From: Cryptomeria japonica
Lineage: Eukaryota; Streptophyta; Pinopsida; Cupressales; Cupressaceae
DNA: 64,000 nucleotides
NCBI RefSeq assembly: GCF_030272615.1
Contig: NC_081414.1
Coordinates: forward strand, 1,071,001-1,135,000
Reading direction: 5' to 3'
This document shows, piece after piece, positions 12,566 to 24,848 of this stretch (positions are counted from its first letter, which is position 1; the number at the start of each line of letters is the position of its first letter). The position numbers were made by a program, and so were the translations under genes. The notes beneath the pieces are model-generated. The model did no database searches. It worked only from the letters and a program-made list of their open reading frames with translations, and was not told where the DNA came from.

Positions 12566-14327
12566 CCCTGCACATAAAGCCATACTTGACAAAACTTTGA
12601 CAGAAACCTCTGTCCCTACTAATCTGAATGTGGACCAGTTTCAAGCCATGGTGGGATATCTTTCCGTTCCACATTCTCTTACACTCATCGAAGCTGACGA
12701 CACCTCTGTAAGCCAACCGCATAATGAACCTTTACACATTGAAGCCTTCCTACACAAGCATCGAATAAAATGAGTCTTGATAGATGGAGGAGCAGGTCTA
12801 AACATTTATACATTGAGCACTATAATACAATTGGGATATTCAAAAAAAGTTGTGAATGCTACAAACAAAATCACCATTAAAGAATATGATGACGAAGAGC
12901 GCTCATCCAAGGGCACAATCACCTTACCTCTCAGAGTTGGGCCAATTACTAAGGATGTGGTTTGTCAAGTCCTTGATCTAGATCTCACATACAACATACA
13001 CTTGGGATGCCCATGGATTCATGAAATGAGAGTTGTTCCCTCAACATATCATCGATGTATCAAGTTCCCACACAATGGAGTTGAAGTGACCGTCAAAGTT
13101 TACCCAAACCCATTCATATATTGCAAAAATTTGTGACCTAGATCAGAAATAACAATCCCAGTCAATCGAGAGGTTGTTCCTTCATCAACATATGTTGATC
13201 TAGAATCCTTGAAAGATTCTACATCAAAACAAGCAGAGATCAAAGAAAAATTCAAGGTTAAAGATATGGGATGTGGTGAATATATCTTTCATGTTGATCA
13301 ACTCTTATTATCTCCTAAGGTATTCAGTCGATAGAAAAAACCTACAAACAATTTACAATGCCAAGGAATTGGGTGTGAACCACCTAGTGTTGTGGCTACT
13401 GAGTCTGAATGCAAATCTCCTCTAGTGGTGCAAGCATCTCTTGATATCATTAGTCATAAGAGTGACTCCAACAAAGAATCTATTGAGCGTATCTCCAACC
13501 CTCTTGAGAACTCACATAGCCTTACCATTTCGTCCACTCATTCCATTTCCACTCCTCTCCCAGAATTGGATCAACAAGAATTTAAAAAGCCCTTACTCAA
13601 TGGGGATAAAAAATCAAGCTTTGAAAAGAAAAATTTAAAAGTCAAAAATAAAGAAAAGTTCTTTAGTCCAAATCAAAATCAAAAGCTATTGGACTCTGCA
13701 AAAATCAAAGTCAAGGATAAAAATCCTATGAAGAAAAAAGAGAAAGAGATGATCTCCCCTACTATCAAAATAACTCGGGCCAAAAGTTATACAATTTCGA
13801 GTGAAAAAGAATACTTGTTGATCCTAAGTCTCCATCATGTCATGATACTTTCACTTCTTTTTGCAATCACAAGCCTTCATAACTCATCCACTTGTTCCAC
13901 TCATCCTTTCCCTTCTGGTGATACATCATGGACCTTTAATGGAGCTTCCTCGAAGGACTTTGTTATCAAGGATGCCCAAACTTCTTTAGGTGACATGCAT
14001 ATGGGCTTGTGTAATCCACACACAAGTAATTATATTTTAGTTCCTTTATCAAGGAAGACAGTAACTCGAGTTACACATCACTCAATCAAGAAACATTGCA
14101 ACTACAATCATAACATAAAGCCTCACACATTCGAGGTGAGTGACTTAGTTCTCAAGGAAAATCTTAAAAATCAGAAAGACAGAGAGAAGAAGGGCAAGTT
14201 TGAACCAAATTGGCTTGGCCCCTATGTCATCACCGCCGTCTATGGATTAGGTGCATATTAGCTTTTGGCCCTAGATGGAAAACGTTTGGAAGATCCTATC
14301 AACAACATGCACCTTCACAGGTTTTAA
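12566..14327 (+). pseudogene. T2 protease joined to integrase C-terminal tail, no RT or integrase core
   Basis: The frame continues the gag frame of 8688. The aspartic protease core is at about 12770-13130, with the active-site string VLIDGGAGLN and, later, ILLGxPWIHEM-like IHLGCPWIHEM. Then come a lysine-rich linker (13560-13790) and a hydrophobic stretch near 13808-13880 that could span a membrane. A Cys/Ser-rich part follows, and finally a segment near 14110-14250 (FEVSDLVLKENLKNQKD and KFEPNWLGPYV) that matches the C-terminal end of the T4 integrase. About 1,000 residues present in T4 (RT, two RNase H, integrase zinc finger and core) are missing. Stops occur at 12772, 13134 and 14260, with others. 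T3 has the same junction, so it is not a private deletion. Confidence 0.85.
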
Positions 14328-15783
14328 GCATAGCTCTTCAACATATCTTAATTCAAAAATACAAAAAAATCAAAAAATATTAAAAAGAAAAAATCGTTAC
14401 TTGGTGAAAACCTGGCAAACAGGCGCCTTGTGACACAAAAAAAATTGAAAAATAAAAAAAAGTAAAGAGAAATAAATTTGTCCAATGGTGAAAACCACTT
14501 CGGTGGCACCCTGGGAAAGTACCATGGTGAAAACTGGGTCAGCGGCTCCATGTGTAGAGACATTTCTCTTCCCTCCTTTAGGATTCAATCTCATCCTTTA
14601 CTTTGCACAGACTCACAGCCTATCCATCCATAATAAACTTACCCATTCCCATCATGGCTTGTTATTGATCTTCCTAAGATTGGTTAGCCATTCATAATAA
14701 TCCTTTCTTTTCACCCCTTTTTCATCCATAATAAATCGACTCCTATCTGTGGCTAAGACAAATCCTATGTCTAGTGATGGGTGTGGAACTACGAGCATCA
14801 CACGTTCTAAGGAGTGTCATTTCTTCTAACTTTCTTCAGTCTATCAGTGCACAATCCACAATAAAGCAACACTTACATCACAAATCCACAATAAAGTTCC
14901 ATTCTTCTTTGCAATAAAGTATCAGTTTCATGGATTCAATCAGTTTCAGATGAGACATAGCAGCAATGGGCTTCAACAAATCAAATCTTTCAATAGACTC
15001 AGATTACATTATGGTTTAGTGCTATCTATCCTTTTGTAAACGAAAACATTGTGACCACAATCAAATGAGACTTATACAAGTGACAAGAGACACTAAACTT
15101 GATGACTACAGTGAATGTTGGTGTCGAGTCTTTATTTTCTTTTGTTTTTATCTTTTTGGTGACATGTTTTTTAGCTTTTTCGAGATGTCTCTGACTAGAG
15201 ATTTTATCTCGAGGATGTCTTTGACTAGAAAGGCAAGGATGGGGTATCACCACCTATTTTTCTTTGATGTTTGTGGATTGTCTCTTAGTAATGCTATGAC
15301 TTGTCCAAGGATATGAGGACACTATGTGTCTAGTGTAAATTGGGGCATTTCTTGTTTGCGATTATCTGATCTCCATGCAAACGGGTACAATGACTTTCTG
15401 GGTCAAACATATACTTGTCATAACCTATTTTCCATAATAAAGCTCAATGATGATAATAGCACAAGAAGCTCTTTCACTTCCACATCTTCTATCTTCCATC
15501 CCCCTTTCTTGATTGACCTTCGTCATCCTTCTTGAGTCTGTGTAGCCCACTATCACATGACTGAGTATAATGACATGCCAAAAATATTTGCATTTCATGT
15601 AGTTTTCACTTGCATCATCACATGTAAAATATCACATTTCATACATACATATGGATATCACAATTGCACCATATCCTGCACACAAAACATGTTAGCACAT
15701 TTTACATTCTCATCATGTAAATAGTTATTTGCATTATCATATTCATCTGCATTTCATACACTTACATTTGCATCATGCATAAC

Positions 15784-15824
<41 letters not shown>

Positions 15825-16320
15825 CATTTCATCATGTACATATTTGCATCCATATCATAAGCATTGTAAAATCATCATCATAAAACATATAGAAACATCA
15901 CATAGGTACACATGAATATAGTTGCCGCAAGGATGAATCATCTCATATATATATCAAAATCATAAGTGTCATTATACAATGATGTCAAAATACATATGGC
16001 TACAACATCACCCGAAGGTGTCTACATCATCATACAAAAATGGTACAAAAACTGATACATAGGGAGCCCTCTAAAGCTATGATGAACTCCCTCCATTGGA
16101 GCTAGCTAGCCTCGACGGAGTTTGAGCCCTAGAAGTCCCCGCCATAGGATTATCTCTCTTGCCCCCTCTATCTAGTGGTGGTGGATGACCCATGACCCCA
16201 CCACTAGATGCTTATCTCTTGTCTCTCCCTTCAGTGGTCCTCGTAGTCCATGATGGTCTCTGGAAGCTCCTATCCCATTGATCTAGTGGTACCACTCCAT
16301 AGTACAGGTCTCGCTAGTAA
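14328..16320 (+). other. T2 3' non-coding region with AT microsatellite
   Basis: No gene is seen on the plus strand. It holds short inverted repeats near 14480-14560 (TGGTGAAAAC phrases, also in T3 and T4), an (AT)n run at 15787-15822, and CAT/ATG-rich low-complexity DNA to about 16000. The segment at 16030-16100 is conserved at the 3' end of the PMD region in T3 (34145-34215). Confidence 0.55.
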
Positions 16321-16329
16321 GCTATCTCC

Positions 16330-18829
16330 TCCCCTACGCACAGAACATAGGCATATCCGGCCCCTGTGTCCGAGCTGCTACCTGCCTCCCTACCCTCAGT
16401 GATGTCTCAACCTCTGTATAGCACTGAATAGCCTGATCCCTCTCCTACTCAGTGTCCCTTAGCTGTCTCTTGAGCCTAGTTGTATCTCTCTCCAGATCCT
16501 GGATCTCATCTGCATGTCCCTGGAAGATATCCCTCAAGGATAGTAACACATTCTCCTCCTCTCCTCTCCCCTCACCCTATCCTTGTGGCTGCTCCTCCCC
16601 TGTCCCTATCCATGTACCTATCTGGGAACCTATGCTGCTGGCACCTATAATGGTAATCCACCTTTTCCCCTCACTACATGAGCCTATCTCTCCTCTCTGC
16701 CACTACACTATCATCCTCGCCATCTCCACCATCACCCTCTATCGGCTCTCCTGGATCTGCCAGCCATGGAAATGGATGCTCTGCCTAATATGCACTGTAC
16801 TCTGCATCCATCCCTACATCCTCCACATCTGCCCATATATCCCTAGGCATGGGAACCATCTCCAGCATATGTATTACTGCCTGATCATAAGACAGTAACA
16901 AACCCAAATGAGCCTGATCCTTCATTGTCTGTGCATACATCCCTAAACCCCGTGGCATCCGCTTTATCATTCCAAACTACCTGCACACCCTGTCAATCAA
17001 CTAATGCTCAATGACATACGGTATCCTCCCAATAAGATACCTACTCCTGAACACATACAACAGATCCAGTGCATCATCCTCCCACTCCTTGCAATATCGG
17101 CAAGGCCTCCATACCACACTATCTACCTCATCTATCACCCGACACCAATACTCTAGCCTCCCAATCTGTGGCTGTGAAGTAATCATATCATAAAAAATGC
17201 ACATAACTGTGCCCATGTCCCCTCCCTCTAAACTGTATCGAACGTGTCACTAGAAGATGCTCATATGCCCAAACTTGTAGTAATGTCACTCCACACCCCA
17301 ATCCTATTGATCCGTGATATACAAACTAATGTAGCTCATAGTACAAGTGTTCCAGCAAACACGGCCCCCATGCAAATTTGGTGTGCTCAGTCACCAATGT
17401 CTCTAGTGTCCTCCCCCATCCCACATTCAACCCTCGTGTCACCATGTCTAGACAGATGAACCTACTGATCACTCTTGCCAGCACCGCTAGTAGCGCCAAT
17501 CCTGTCGTGGTCATGGTGTCCCAAGCCACGTGTCCTGCCCTCATCTCTAGCCCTGGATCTCGAAACACTCATCTCAATGTGTCCCCGTCTCCCTCTCGAT
17601 CGTACGGAACTAACTCCCCATCGATCGATATCCTCAGTATCTTGTACACATCCTCTAAGGTGACTGTCATCTCACCCATCAAAAAATAAAAAGTGCATGT
17701 CTCTAAGTGCCATCTCTCAACTAATGCGGTCAACAATCCCATGTTCACTTGAAACTCAGGCAAATACATATTGTATCACAATCCCATGGCCTCAACTGCT
17801 ACTCTATCCTCAAATGTCAGCTCTACTCATAGCCCCTGAGTTGAAGGGTATCTCTCTTGTGACTCCAACATAGGTAGGTCCTCGTGCAGTCAAGAAAATC
17901 AACTGTGTCAATCCTAGTAGTACTCCCTATTCATCACAAAGTGCTTCTCTTTTATCCTAGTGCTTATATCTATCATATGGCACTCTATCCTAGTGGTACT
18001 CCTTGTTCATCACAAAGTGTTTCTTTTATCCTATCTTTTAGGGAACTTGCTTGAGTGTATCCTCTTGAGTAGCTTATCCAATTGACAATGTATGTTCTAT
18101 CACAGAATTGTCAATTTTAGCCTTATCCAATTGGCAACGTATGTTCTATCACAGAATTGTCAATTTCTCTTGGTATGCCCTGTTCATCACAAAGTGCTTC
18201 ACTATATCTTAACCTAGGGTCTTTGCTTGAGTGTATCCTCTTGAGTAGTTTCCTGATTGGCAACATATGTTCTATCATAGAATTGTCAATCCTAGCCTTA
18301 TCTGTTATCCTAGTCTTCTCTATAGAACCTGTTTGAGTGTATCCTCTCAGCAGCTTATCCAATCGACAACATATGTTTATCACAAAACTGTTGATTTGAC
18401 CTTGAAGACATAAACATGCATTCATGACACAAATGCGCTTACATACTTCATAGACGCGCCTGAAACACACAGTAGTGCCTCTATTTTGCACAGATGTGCC
18501 TGCCTTGCATAGACGTGCCTGCATTTCACAAACACGTTCGCATTTGACATAGATGCTTTTAGAACCATAGACACAGTTACACTCGACGCAGACGTGCCTA
18601 ACCTACCCAGACGCGCCTGGCACCAATGCAGACGTGCCTTCCCGTCTTTTTCTCTGCTTGACAATTTCTATGACATACCTAATATGCATTTATTGACCAG
18701 CCTAATATGCATTTATGACAACAATTAATGCAACAAGGTACAAGGAGGTTTTGTGGTACTCACCGGCTCTCCTGCATCTGCTAGCCTCTGATATTGATGA
18801 ACGCGATTGAATTTGTGCACCAATGCCAT
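16330..18829 (-). pseudogene. T2 antisense plant-mobile-domain gene, two exons, decayed
   Basis: Exon 1 is 18829-18764, 22 codons starting MALVHKFNRV, followed by donor GTGAGT. The 880-bp intron is 18763-17884. Exon 2 starts at 17883 in the same phase; its acceptor reads CAC where T3 has CAG. Exon 2 holds the PMD signature (LLTALVERWH, then GEMTVTLEDVYKILRI) at about 17730-17600. Further PMD blocks follow at 17568-17326 and 17216-17001, and a coiled-coil-like tail near 16510-16440. Several stops are present. PMD proteins (PF10536) are plant nuclear proteins, and the domain is known in some transposable elements. The gene converges with gag and has its own TATA box (18921-18927). Confidence 0.82.
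17930..18660 (-). repeat. Intron repeats of T2 PMD gene
   Basis: Two kinds are present. At 17930-18200 there are three decayed copies of a TTTGTGATGAA hairpin unit that is better preserved in T3, and longer repeats around TTCTGTGATAGAAC. At 18420-18650 about eleven variants of GGCACGTCTGTG (in the gene's sense) recur, matching the block in the T2 gag leader. Confidence 0.6.
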
Positions 18830-18920
18830 TGCTACTGATTGTTGATTGTTCGCTACTCTCTTTTCTCTCTGATCTCTTAGGTGTGTGGATGACAATGAGG
18901 ATGTTTTCCCTCATAGTTTA

Positions 18921-18927
18921 TCTTATA
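18921..18927 (-). promoter_or_regulatory. TATA box of T2 antisense gene
   Basis: TATAAGA on the minus strand lies 92 bases upstream of the exon 1 ATG. T3 has TATAAAA 77 bases and T4 has TATAAAA 81 bases before the aligned ATG. A further conserved phrase (CCCCCTTGGGAGAT type, near 19055-19075) lies upstream in all three elements. Confidence 0.55.
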
Positions 18928-19172
18928 GACTACCCTAGCCCTAATTTCTTGAGTCAATCTTCTTTATCCCATGACTTTGTCACTCTATCCTATCTTGTCA
19001 GTCCTTTCTAGCCTTTCTTTCTTATCGAGAGATTGTCTGCGATCTTTTCAGACATGTTCCTCCAATCTCCCAAGGGGGTATATCATTCCCATCTTGGGGC
19101 AACTTTGTATCAATTTATCCTATCTTCTTTGAAACAACGCAACAAGCTACATTGTCTCAAAGATGGGCAAAA

Positions 19173-19963
19173 TGTAGACACCTAAAATTGTCCTGTCTAA
19201 TTAAATAAATATTTTTATTTATTTAATTATTTAATCCTAATTATTCTATTAATTAAATAAATCTTTATTTATTTAATTAATTCATTTATCCTTTTCTAGC
19301 CTTATTTCTCATTTAAATAAATATTTTTATTTATTTAGATTGCCCTTTTTCTAAATTAAATAAATACTTTTATTTATTTAATCGATCCCATTTCTTCTAT
19401 TAATTAAATGAATCTTTATTTATTTAATTAGTTCATTGGCCTTTTCTACCTATGACACATGTCATTCATCTCTTAATTTCTACACTACCTACCCTCTCAT
19501 TATTTTCTTGTTTATTTTACCTACCCTCTAATCCTAGCCGACCATTTATCTTTTACACCTCTCAATCTTATCCCTCCATTTCTTACAGTGTCTTCTATAT
19601 AAGGAGATTATTCCTTCATTATCAACCCTAATCAACTAATCCCCCAAGCACTCTAGCATTCAAACTTTCATATGCGATCAAGCCTACTTGTAACCGCATT
19701 TTCATTCTTTGTTGAGCTCTTGTGCACAAATAAAATCTGAGAGAAAATATATCAAGCAAGATCAATGGAGATAGGAAGAATGGAGATCCAAACCCTATTG
19801 GACATGTGATGGTATAATCTTTGTAATTTCATTGATTTGCATTGTCTTAGGTAATCTTCATATGTTATGGTGGATCTTTGTTGTTGTTGGGCTAGGGTTT
19901 TGTGGTTTAATCTATTCAGTCTTTCAATATTATTGTTTCCATTATCTACTTTCACCATAAACA
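19173..19963 (+). repeat. T2 3' LTR with polypurine tract
   Basis: The LTR is 791 bp with TG...CA ends. The polypurine tract AAAGATGGGCAAAA lies immediately before it (19159-19172). T3 and T4 have AAAGAGGGGCAAAA in the same position. Confidence 0.92.
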
Positions 19964-20450
19964 CTATTCACAGTTCTTCATAACCTGCATGGGTTTTGAA
20001 AAACAAAAAGTACTATTCACAGTTCTACATAATTCGTATGGGTTATGTAGAACTAAAACCATTATTTTGTGTTTCACAAAACCCGTATGGGTTATGAAGA
20101 CATAATAACGTATGCTTGTAAACTTAGAATTTACTACACATATGTATAGACATACATATATATAATATATGTTTATGTATGTATATATGCATATCTATAG
20201 TTATATATACATATATTTATATAGATATATGTATATATGTTTGTATACATGCATGTCTCTCTTCTTTTCCTCTCTCTCTCATCTTCGTTCTCCCATCACC
20301 GTCTTTATCTATTGTGAGCCCTAATTATCCTCCTTGAGTTCTATCTCATCTCTCTCCCCCTCACACTTCTCTCTCTGTCAAGTCTCTCACCCTTTTCTCC
20401 TTCTTGTTCTCACTCCACCTCACATCTCTCACCCTCTCCTCCTCCTTCTC
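19964..20450. other. Right flank of T2: hairpin repeats then TA-rich DNA
   Basis: The sequence continues the repeat interrupted by T2. Units such as CTACATAA...TTATGTAG (near 20025-20052) and TTCATAACC...GGTTTTGAA (near 19977-20000) fold on themselves and carry CGTATGGG or TGCATGGG centres. A run rich in TATATGTATA follows to about 20240. No gene is seen. Confidence 0.5.
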
Positions 20451-20452
20451 CT

Positions 20453-20494
<42 letters not shown>

Positions 20495-20499
20495 TTTCC

Positions 20500-20558
<59 letters not shown>

Positions 20559-20660
20559 CCAATCTCCCTCGCTCTCCCTCTCCCTCTCCCTCCCCCCTCT
20601 CTTTTTCCCAATCTCCCTCTCTCTCCTTTTCCTAATCTTCCTCTCTCTCCCTCTCCCTCC

Positions 20661-20739
<79 letters not shown>

Positions 20740-20935
20740 CCTCTCTTCCTATCCCCTTCTCTCTCTGTCTCTAACTCTCTCTCCCTCCCCCTCTCCTTAT
20801 CCTATTCTATCCCTCTCTTCCTACCCCCTACTCTCTCTCTTTCTCTTCCTCTCCCTCTCTTAATCCTATTCTCACCCTCTCTCCCTTCTCTTTCTTTCCC
20901 TCTCTCTCTCTCTCCATCTATCTCTCTCCCCACTT
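20451..20935. repeat. CT-rich homopyrimidine tract and (CT)n microsatellites
   Basis: Nearly pure C and T on the plus strand, with long (CT)n runs at about 20455-20490, 20503-20557 and 20663-20737. Open frames across it encode only Ser/Leu or Arg/Glu low complexity and are not genes. Confidence 0.9.
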
Positions 20936-22974
20936 CCTATTTGGTTCCTATTTCTATATAACACGTACAGGTTATGCAGAACTAAGGCCAAAACTTCTAG
21001 ACTTGCATAACCCATAGGTTTCTAAAAAATATAATTTTCCTCAAAACCCATACAGGGAACATTTGATTTTTTATTATAAAATATAATGTTCCTCAAAACC
21101 CATTTGAGGAACTTTTTGTTTTTTTAATTGTTTTTGGCTAGGCTTGGTTATGAGAAAATTCCAGAACATGCATGGGTTATGAGAAAATTCATTTTTTTTT
21201 GTTTGCATGTGGCCACTTTTTTGTTCACCATCTTGGTGCACTTACCCAATAAGAGGAATTAATAACTAGATTCATCTTGGTCTACGTGTCAATCTGGAGC
21301 ATAAACTTGTGAAAGTTGTCATGGCTATCTACACAAGGGCTATAGGTAGAAAGTTGAGTGGAGATGAAATGAAGCTAAAAAATAAACCTATTGCAAAGTG
21401 AAATAATTCCAATGACAAGAACTATCACTTCTTGGTGAAGGGAAAAACAACAATAACAACTTTAATGATTATAGAATTTAAATGAACCGCAAACCACACT
21501 TGCAAATAATACAGAAACAAAATTCAATAAAGAATAGAAATAAACACGTTGTTAAGCTAAAAAAATCACTAGACATCCCATGAAGTGGAACTTGCATCCT
21601 TAGTACATCTAGTGATGGAGGACGAATTCCTTTGTATGCTGGACTGATCATGCAAATTTTGTTCTTATTTATCAAAGAATAATACAATCGATACAAAAAT
21701 CTTCTTACAATAATCTTCTTATGATAATTTTCTCTTGGAGTTGCTAATATATAGCTCACATCTATAACAACCATTACCTAAGGTGACATAAATTAGCATA
21801 ATATATTTTGGCCAATGGCTAACAAACTAAAGATTATTGGCTCCTGTACATCCTTGTTTTATGGCCACATACTAAAAACATGTTGTTACAACAACAAACG
21901 AAAATAGGAAATAAGTAGATTTTTGGTTTCCTCCATACTACTTAACAAACATAACCATTATCATGATTCTTTCCCTAAATTCGATCCTTATTATGTGTTG
22001 AGATGGAGAATCCATTTTGCAAGTGAAAGGTGGCTATTATAAAGATATATAAAATAGCCAAATATAGCAACCATAAAATGATGGTTACAATAATGAAAAT
22101 AACTCCAACAACTATTGTGGAAGAATACAGTCAGTGGGAATTATGAAAATGAAGCCACTAAAGTACACGTGTTAGAAGCATAAATGCTGATATAGTGACA
22201 TTTATGATTATCAAAGTTCATTGTGGTGACATGAAGGTTCTTCATAAAAGGTGATAGGAATTTTGCATTCTATAATTAACATGTTATAATAATTAGAATC
22301 TAACTTTTATTTATTCACATATTTTATCTAAAAACTAAATTAAATATTACTTATATATATTAAATCATATGCAACATAAAATGGTAAAATGGTATGATAT
22401 GGAAAGTGGGAATGGGTATGAAGGCATGTGAAATGGGCTAAAATATGGCATAAAATGGAACATAATTAGCTCTCACCACTCCTAATGTTTGGAATGTAAA
22501 AAATAAGTTTTTGAACTATAAAACAAAACACAATTTATTGCTTTAAAGGTCATTTCATATTCTAAAAATAAGTTCAATTTATTTGGAGTCACTTTTGAGG
22601 ATTCTTGATACAAAAGTTTCTTTGAGCTCTACAATTTTTAAAAATGGGCTCAAATAGTCTACCATATCAACCATTATGGCCTCTAGAAGTTGGGTCTCAT
22701 TCATTGGCAATGTAAAAACATCTATGGCACATGATAAAAGAGTTGTAGGAGGGAGTTACACTTGTTGACCAACTTCTACAGCATATTATGACATGCATAT
22801 TAAGATATCATTTAATAAAGATAATAGGGCCAAAATGGAGCAAGAAAGTTGGTAAGTGGATACTGGATTATAACAAGTTTATGGCAAGTGAAATGGATAT
22901 GTTATTTTAGCTTGTGGAATCATCTTGGGATTTGGGTGTTTGATTTTATTGGGAACTTTAGTTATGTTGAGTTG
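20936..22974. other. No gene recognised
   Basis: 20960-21200 carries more hairpin-like repeats with AAAACCCAT centres, related to those at 19964. From 21200 to 22974 I see AT-rich unique-looking DNA. The open frame at 21774-21478 has no supporting feature. Confidence 0.5.
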
Positions 22975-23760
22975 TGTTGTTATTGATGTCAACCTATCTA
23001 GTGTTGTCATTGATATCATTGTGCGTTATAGATGGTCTGAAAGTGAGTGTTCTAATGTTGTTGTGTGGTCTAATGATGATATTGAGTAAGTATGAGGTAT
23101 TTTTAGAAGACTGGTGTAGTGAAAGTTTCAATATGTAGGAAATGGTATTTATATGCAAGAAAGAGTATTTAATGTCATACTAGAATAATTCTTTGCATAT
23201 GAGCAGAGCTTGATGACATGATGATAGTGTATGTTGTCATTGATGTCAATATGCTAAAGTGTGAACCGGTATGATGAAGTGTGAACTAGTATGTTGAAGT
23301 AAGTAAACTGGCAAGGGAACTAGTATATGCAAAGTTTGTATCGGGGTTTCACTTGATATGACTATGGGTTGGTAGTCTCAGCTTCAGGGTTTCTGGTTGA
23401 TGCATTCCAAGTCTGTGCGATTCGACCGACGACATCCTGTGATGAGTTAGCATTGAAATGAAGATTAGATTGCATTGCCACGTCAACCTTGTGCGCGTGA
23501 AGGATTTCTTTGAGGATTTTGCATGAAGAGATTGATTCTATCTACCTCGGGAATGTGAAAAATCTTAGTAAACAGTGGAGAGAGCGTGATGGGTTATCAG
23601 CTTCCAGAAGTGGTGAAGAACGGACAATGCAGAACATCTTGAGATTTGTTCAAGATTGTTTTATCCTATGTAATGTGATTAAACCATCAGGATTGGACCG
23701 ACTGCATTGATAACCTAGATGCTTAGGGTTTTAGGCTTTGGCCACTGACCTAATTGTTAT

Positions 23761-24589
23761 TGTATATGGTGAAAGTGGATTAACAATATTGAAAGACTAA
23801 ATGAATTCAACCACAAAACCCTATCCTAACAACAACAAAGATCCACCATAACATATGAAGATTACCTAAGACAATGCAAATCAAATGAAATCACAAAGAT
23901 TATACCATCACATGTCTAATAGGGTTTGGATCTCCATTCTTCCTATCTCCATTGATCTTGCTTGATATATTTGCTCTTAGATTTTATATGTGCACAAGAG
24001 CTCAACAAAGAATGAAAATGTGGTTGCAAGTAGGCTTGATTGCATATGCAAGTTCAAAAGTGTAGTCGGGGTTGAATGCATAGTGAGTGTAATCAATTGA
24101 TTAGGATTCATAGATTGATTAGTTAGGATTGATTAGGGTTGATAATGAAGGAAGCATCTCCTTATATAGAAGATACTATAAGAAATGGAGGGATAAGATT
24201 GAGAGGTGTAAAAGATAAATGGTCGGCTAACATTAGAGGGTAAGTAGAGAAAATAATAAAATAATGAGAGGGTAGGTAGTGTAGGAATTAAGAGATGAAT
24301 GACATGTGTCATGGGTAGAAAAGGCTAATGAATTAATTAAATAAATAAAGATTCATTTAGTTAATAGAAGAAGTGGGATCAATTAAATAAATAAGATATT
24401 TATTTAATTTAAGAAAAGGATAATTTAAATAAATAAATGTATTTATTTAAATGAGAAATAAGGCTAGAAGAGGATAAATGAATTAATTAAATAAATAAAG
24501 ATTTATTTAATTAATAGAAGAATTAGGCTAAAATAATTAAATAAATAAAATATTTATTTAATTAGACTAGATAATTTTAGGTGTCTATA
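23761..24589 (-). repeat. T3 3' LTR and polypurine tract
   Basis: The LTR is 829 bp, with a reversed TATATAAG at 24161-24168 and the AT-rich hairpin array at about 24335-24570. The end nearest the polypurine tract reads TATAGACACC, where the other LTR has TGTAGACACC. The tract AAAGAGGGGCAAAA is at 24590-24603 on the minus strand. Confidence 0.9.
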
Positions 24590-24841
24590 TTTTGCCCCTC
24601 TTTGAGACAATGCAGCTTGTTGCGTTGTTTCAAAGAAGATAAGATGAACTGATACAAAGTTGCCCCAAGATGGGAATGACATTGCCCCCTTGAGAGATTG
24701 GATGAAAATGTCTAAAAAGATTGCAGACAATCTCTCGATAAGAAAGAAAGGCTAGAATGGACTGACAAGATAGAATAGAGTGATAGAGTCACAGGATAAA
24801 GAAGAATGACTCAAGAAACGAGGGCTAGGGCTAGAGAAATC

Positions 24842-24848
24842 TATAAAA
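24842..24848 (+). promoter_or_regulatory. TATA box of T3 antisense gene
   Basis: TATAAAA lies 77 bases before the exon 1 ATG at 24919, in a region that aligns with T2. The upstream phrase CCCCCTTGAGAGAT is at about 24685-24698. Confidence 0.55.

Larger units (their letters stand above)
5210..19963 (+). mobile_element. T2: non-autonomous Tat-like Ty3/gypsy element with antisense PMD gene
   Basis: The element is bounded by two 791-bp LTRs (5210-6000 and 19173-19963) that start TGTAGACACC and end CATAAACA. It is flanked by CTATT at 5205-5209 and 19964-19968, a perfect 5-bp target-site duplication. In order it has LTR, primer-binding site, a 2.7-kb leader, gag, protease, a linker joined to the last part of integrase, non-coding DNA, an antisense plant-mobile-domain gene, polypurine tract and LTR. 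RT, RNase H and the catalytic core of integrase are absent. The LTRs differ at roughly 35-40 positions by eye (4-5 %), the highest value among the complete elements here. A further insertion at 11051-12565 splits gag from protease. T3 has the same plan. Confidence 0.92.

Noticed and set aside
13392-14261. The 289-codon frame as a stand-alone membrane protein gene
   Set aside because: It is in frame with the upstream protease and the downstream integrase tail, and T3 shows the three joined.
20334-20961. Open frames of 146-185 codons across the CT tract
   Set aside because: They encode only Ser/Leu/Pro low complexity in every frame, as expected of a microsatellite.
21478-21774. Minus-strand frame of 98 codons in the gene-poor flank
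   Set aside because: No domain, start context or conservation supports it.
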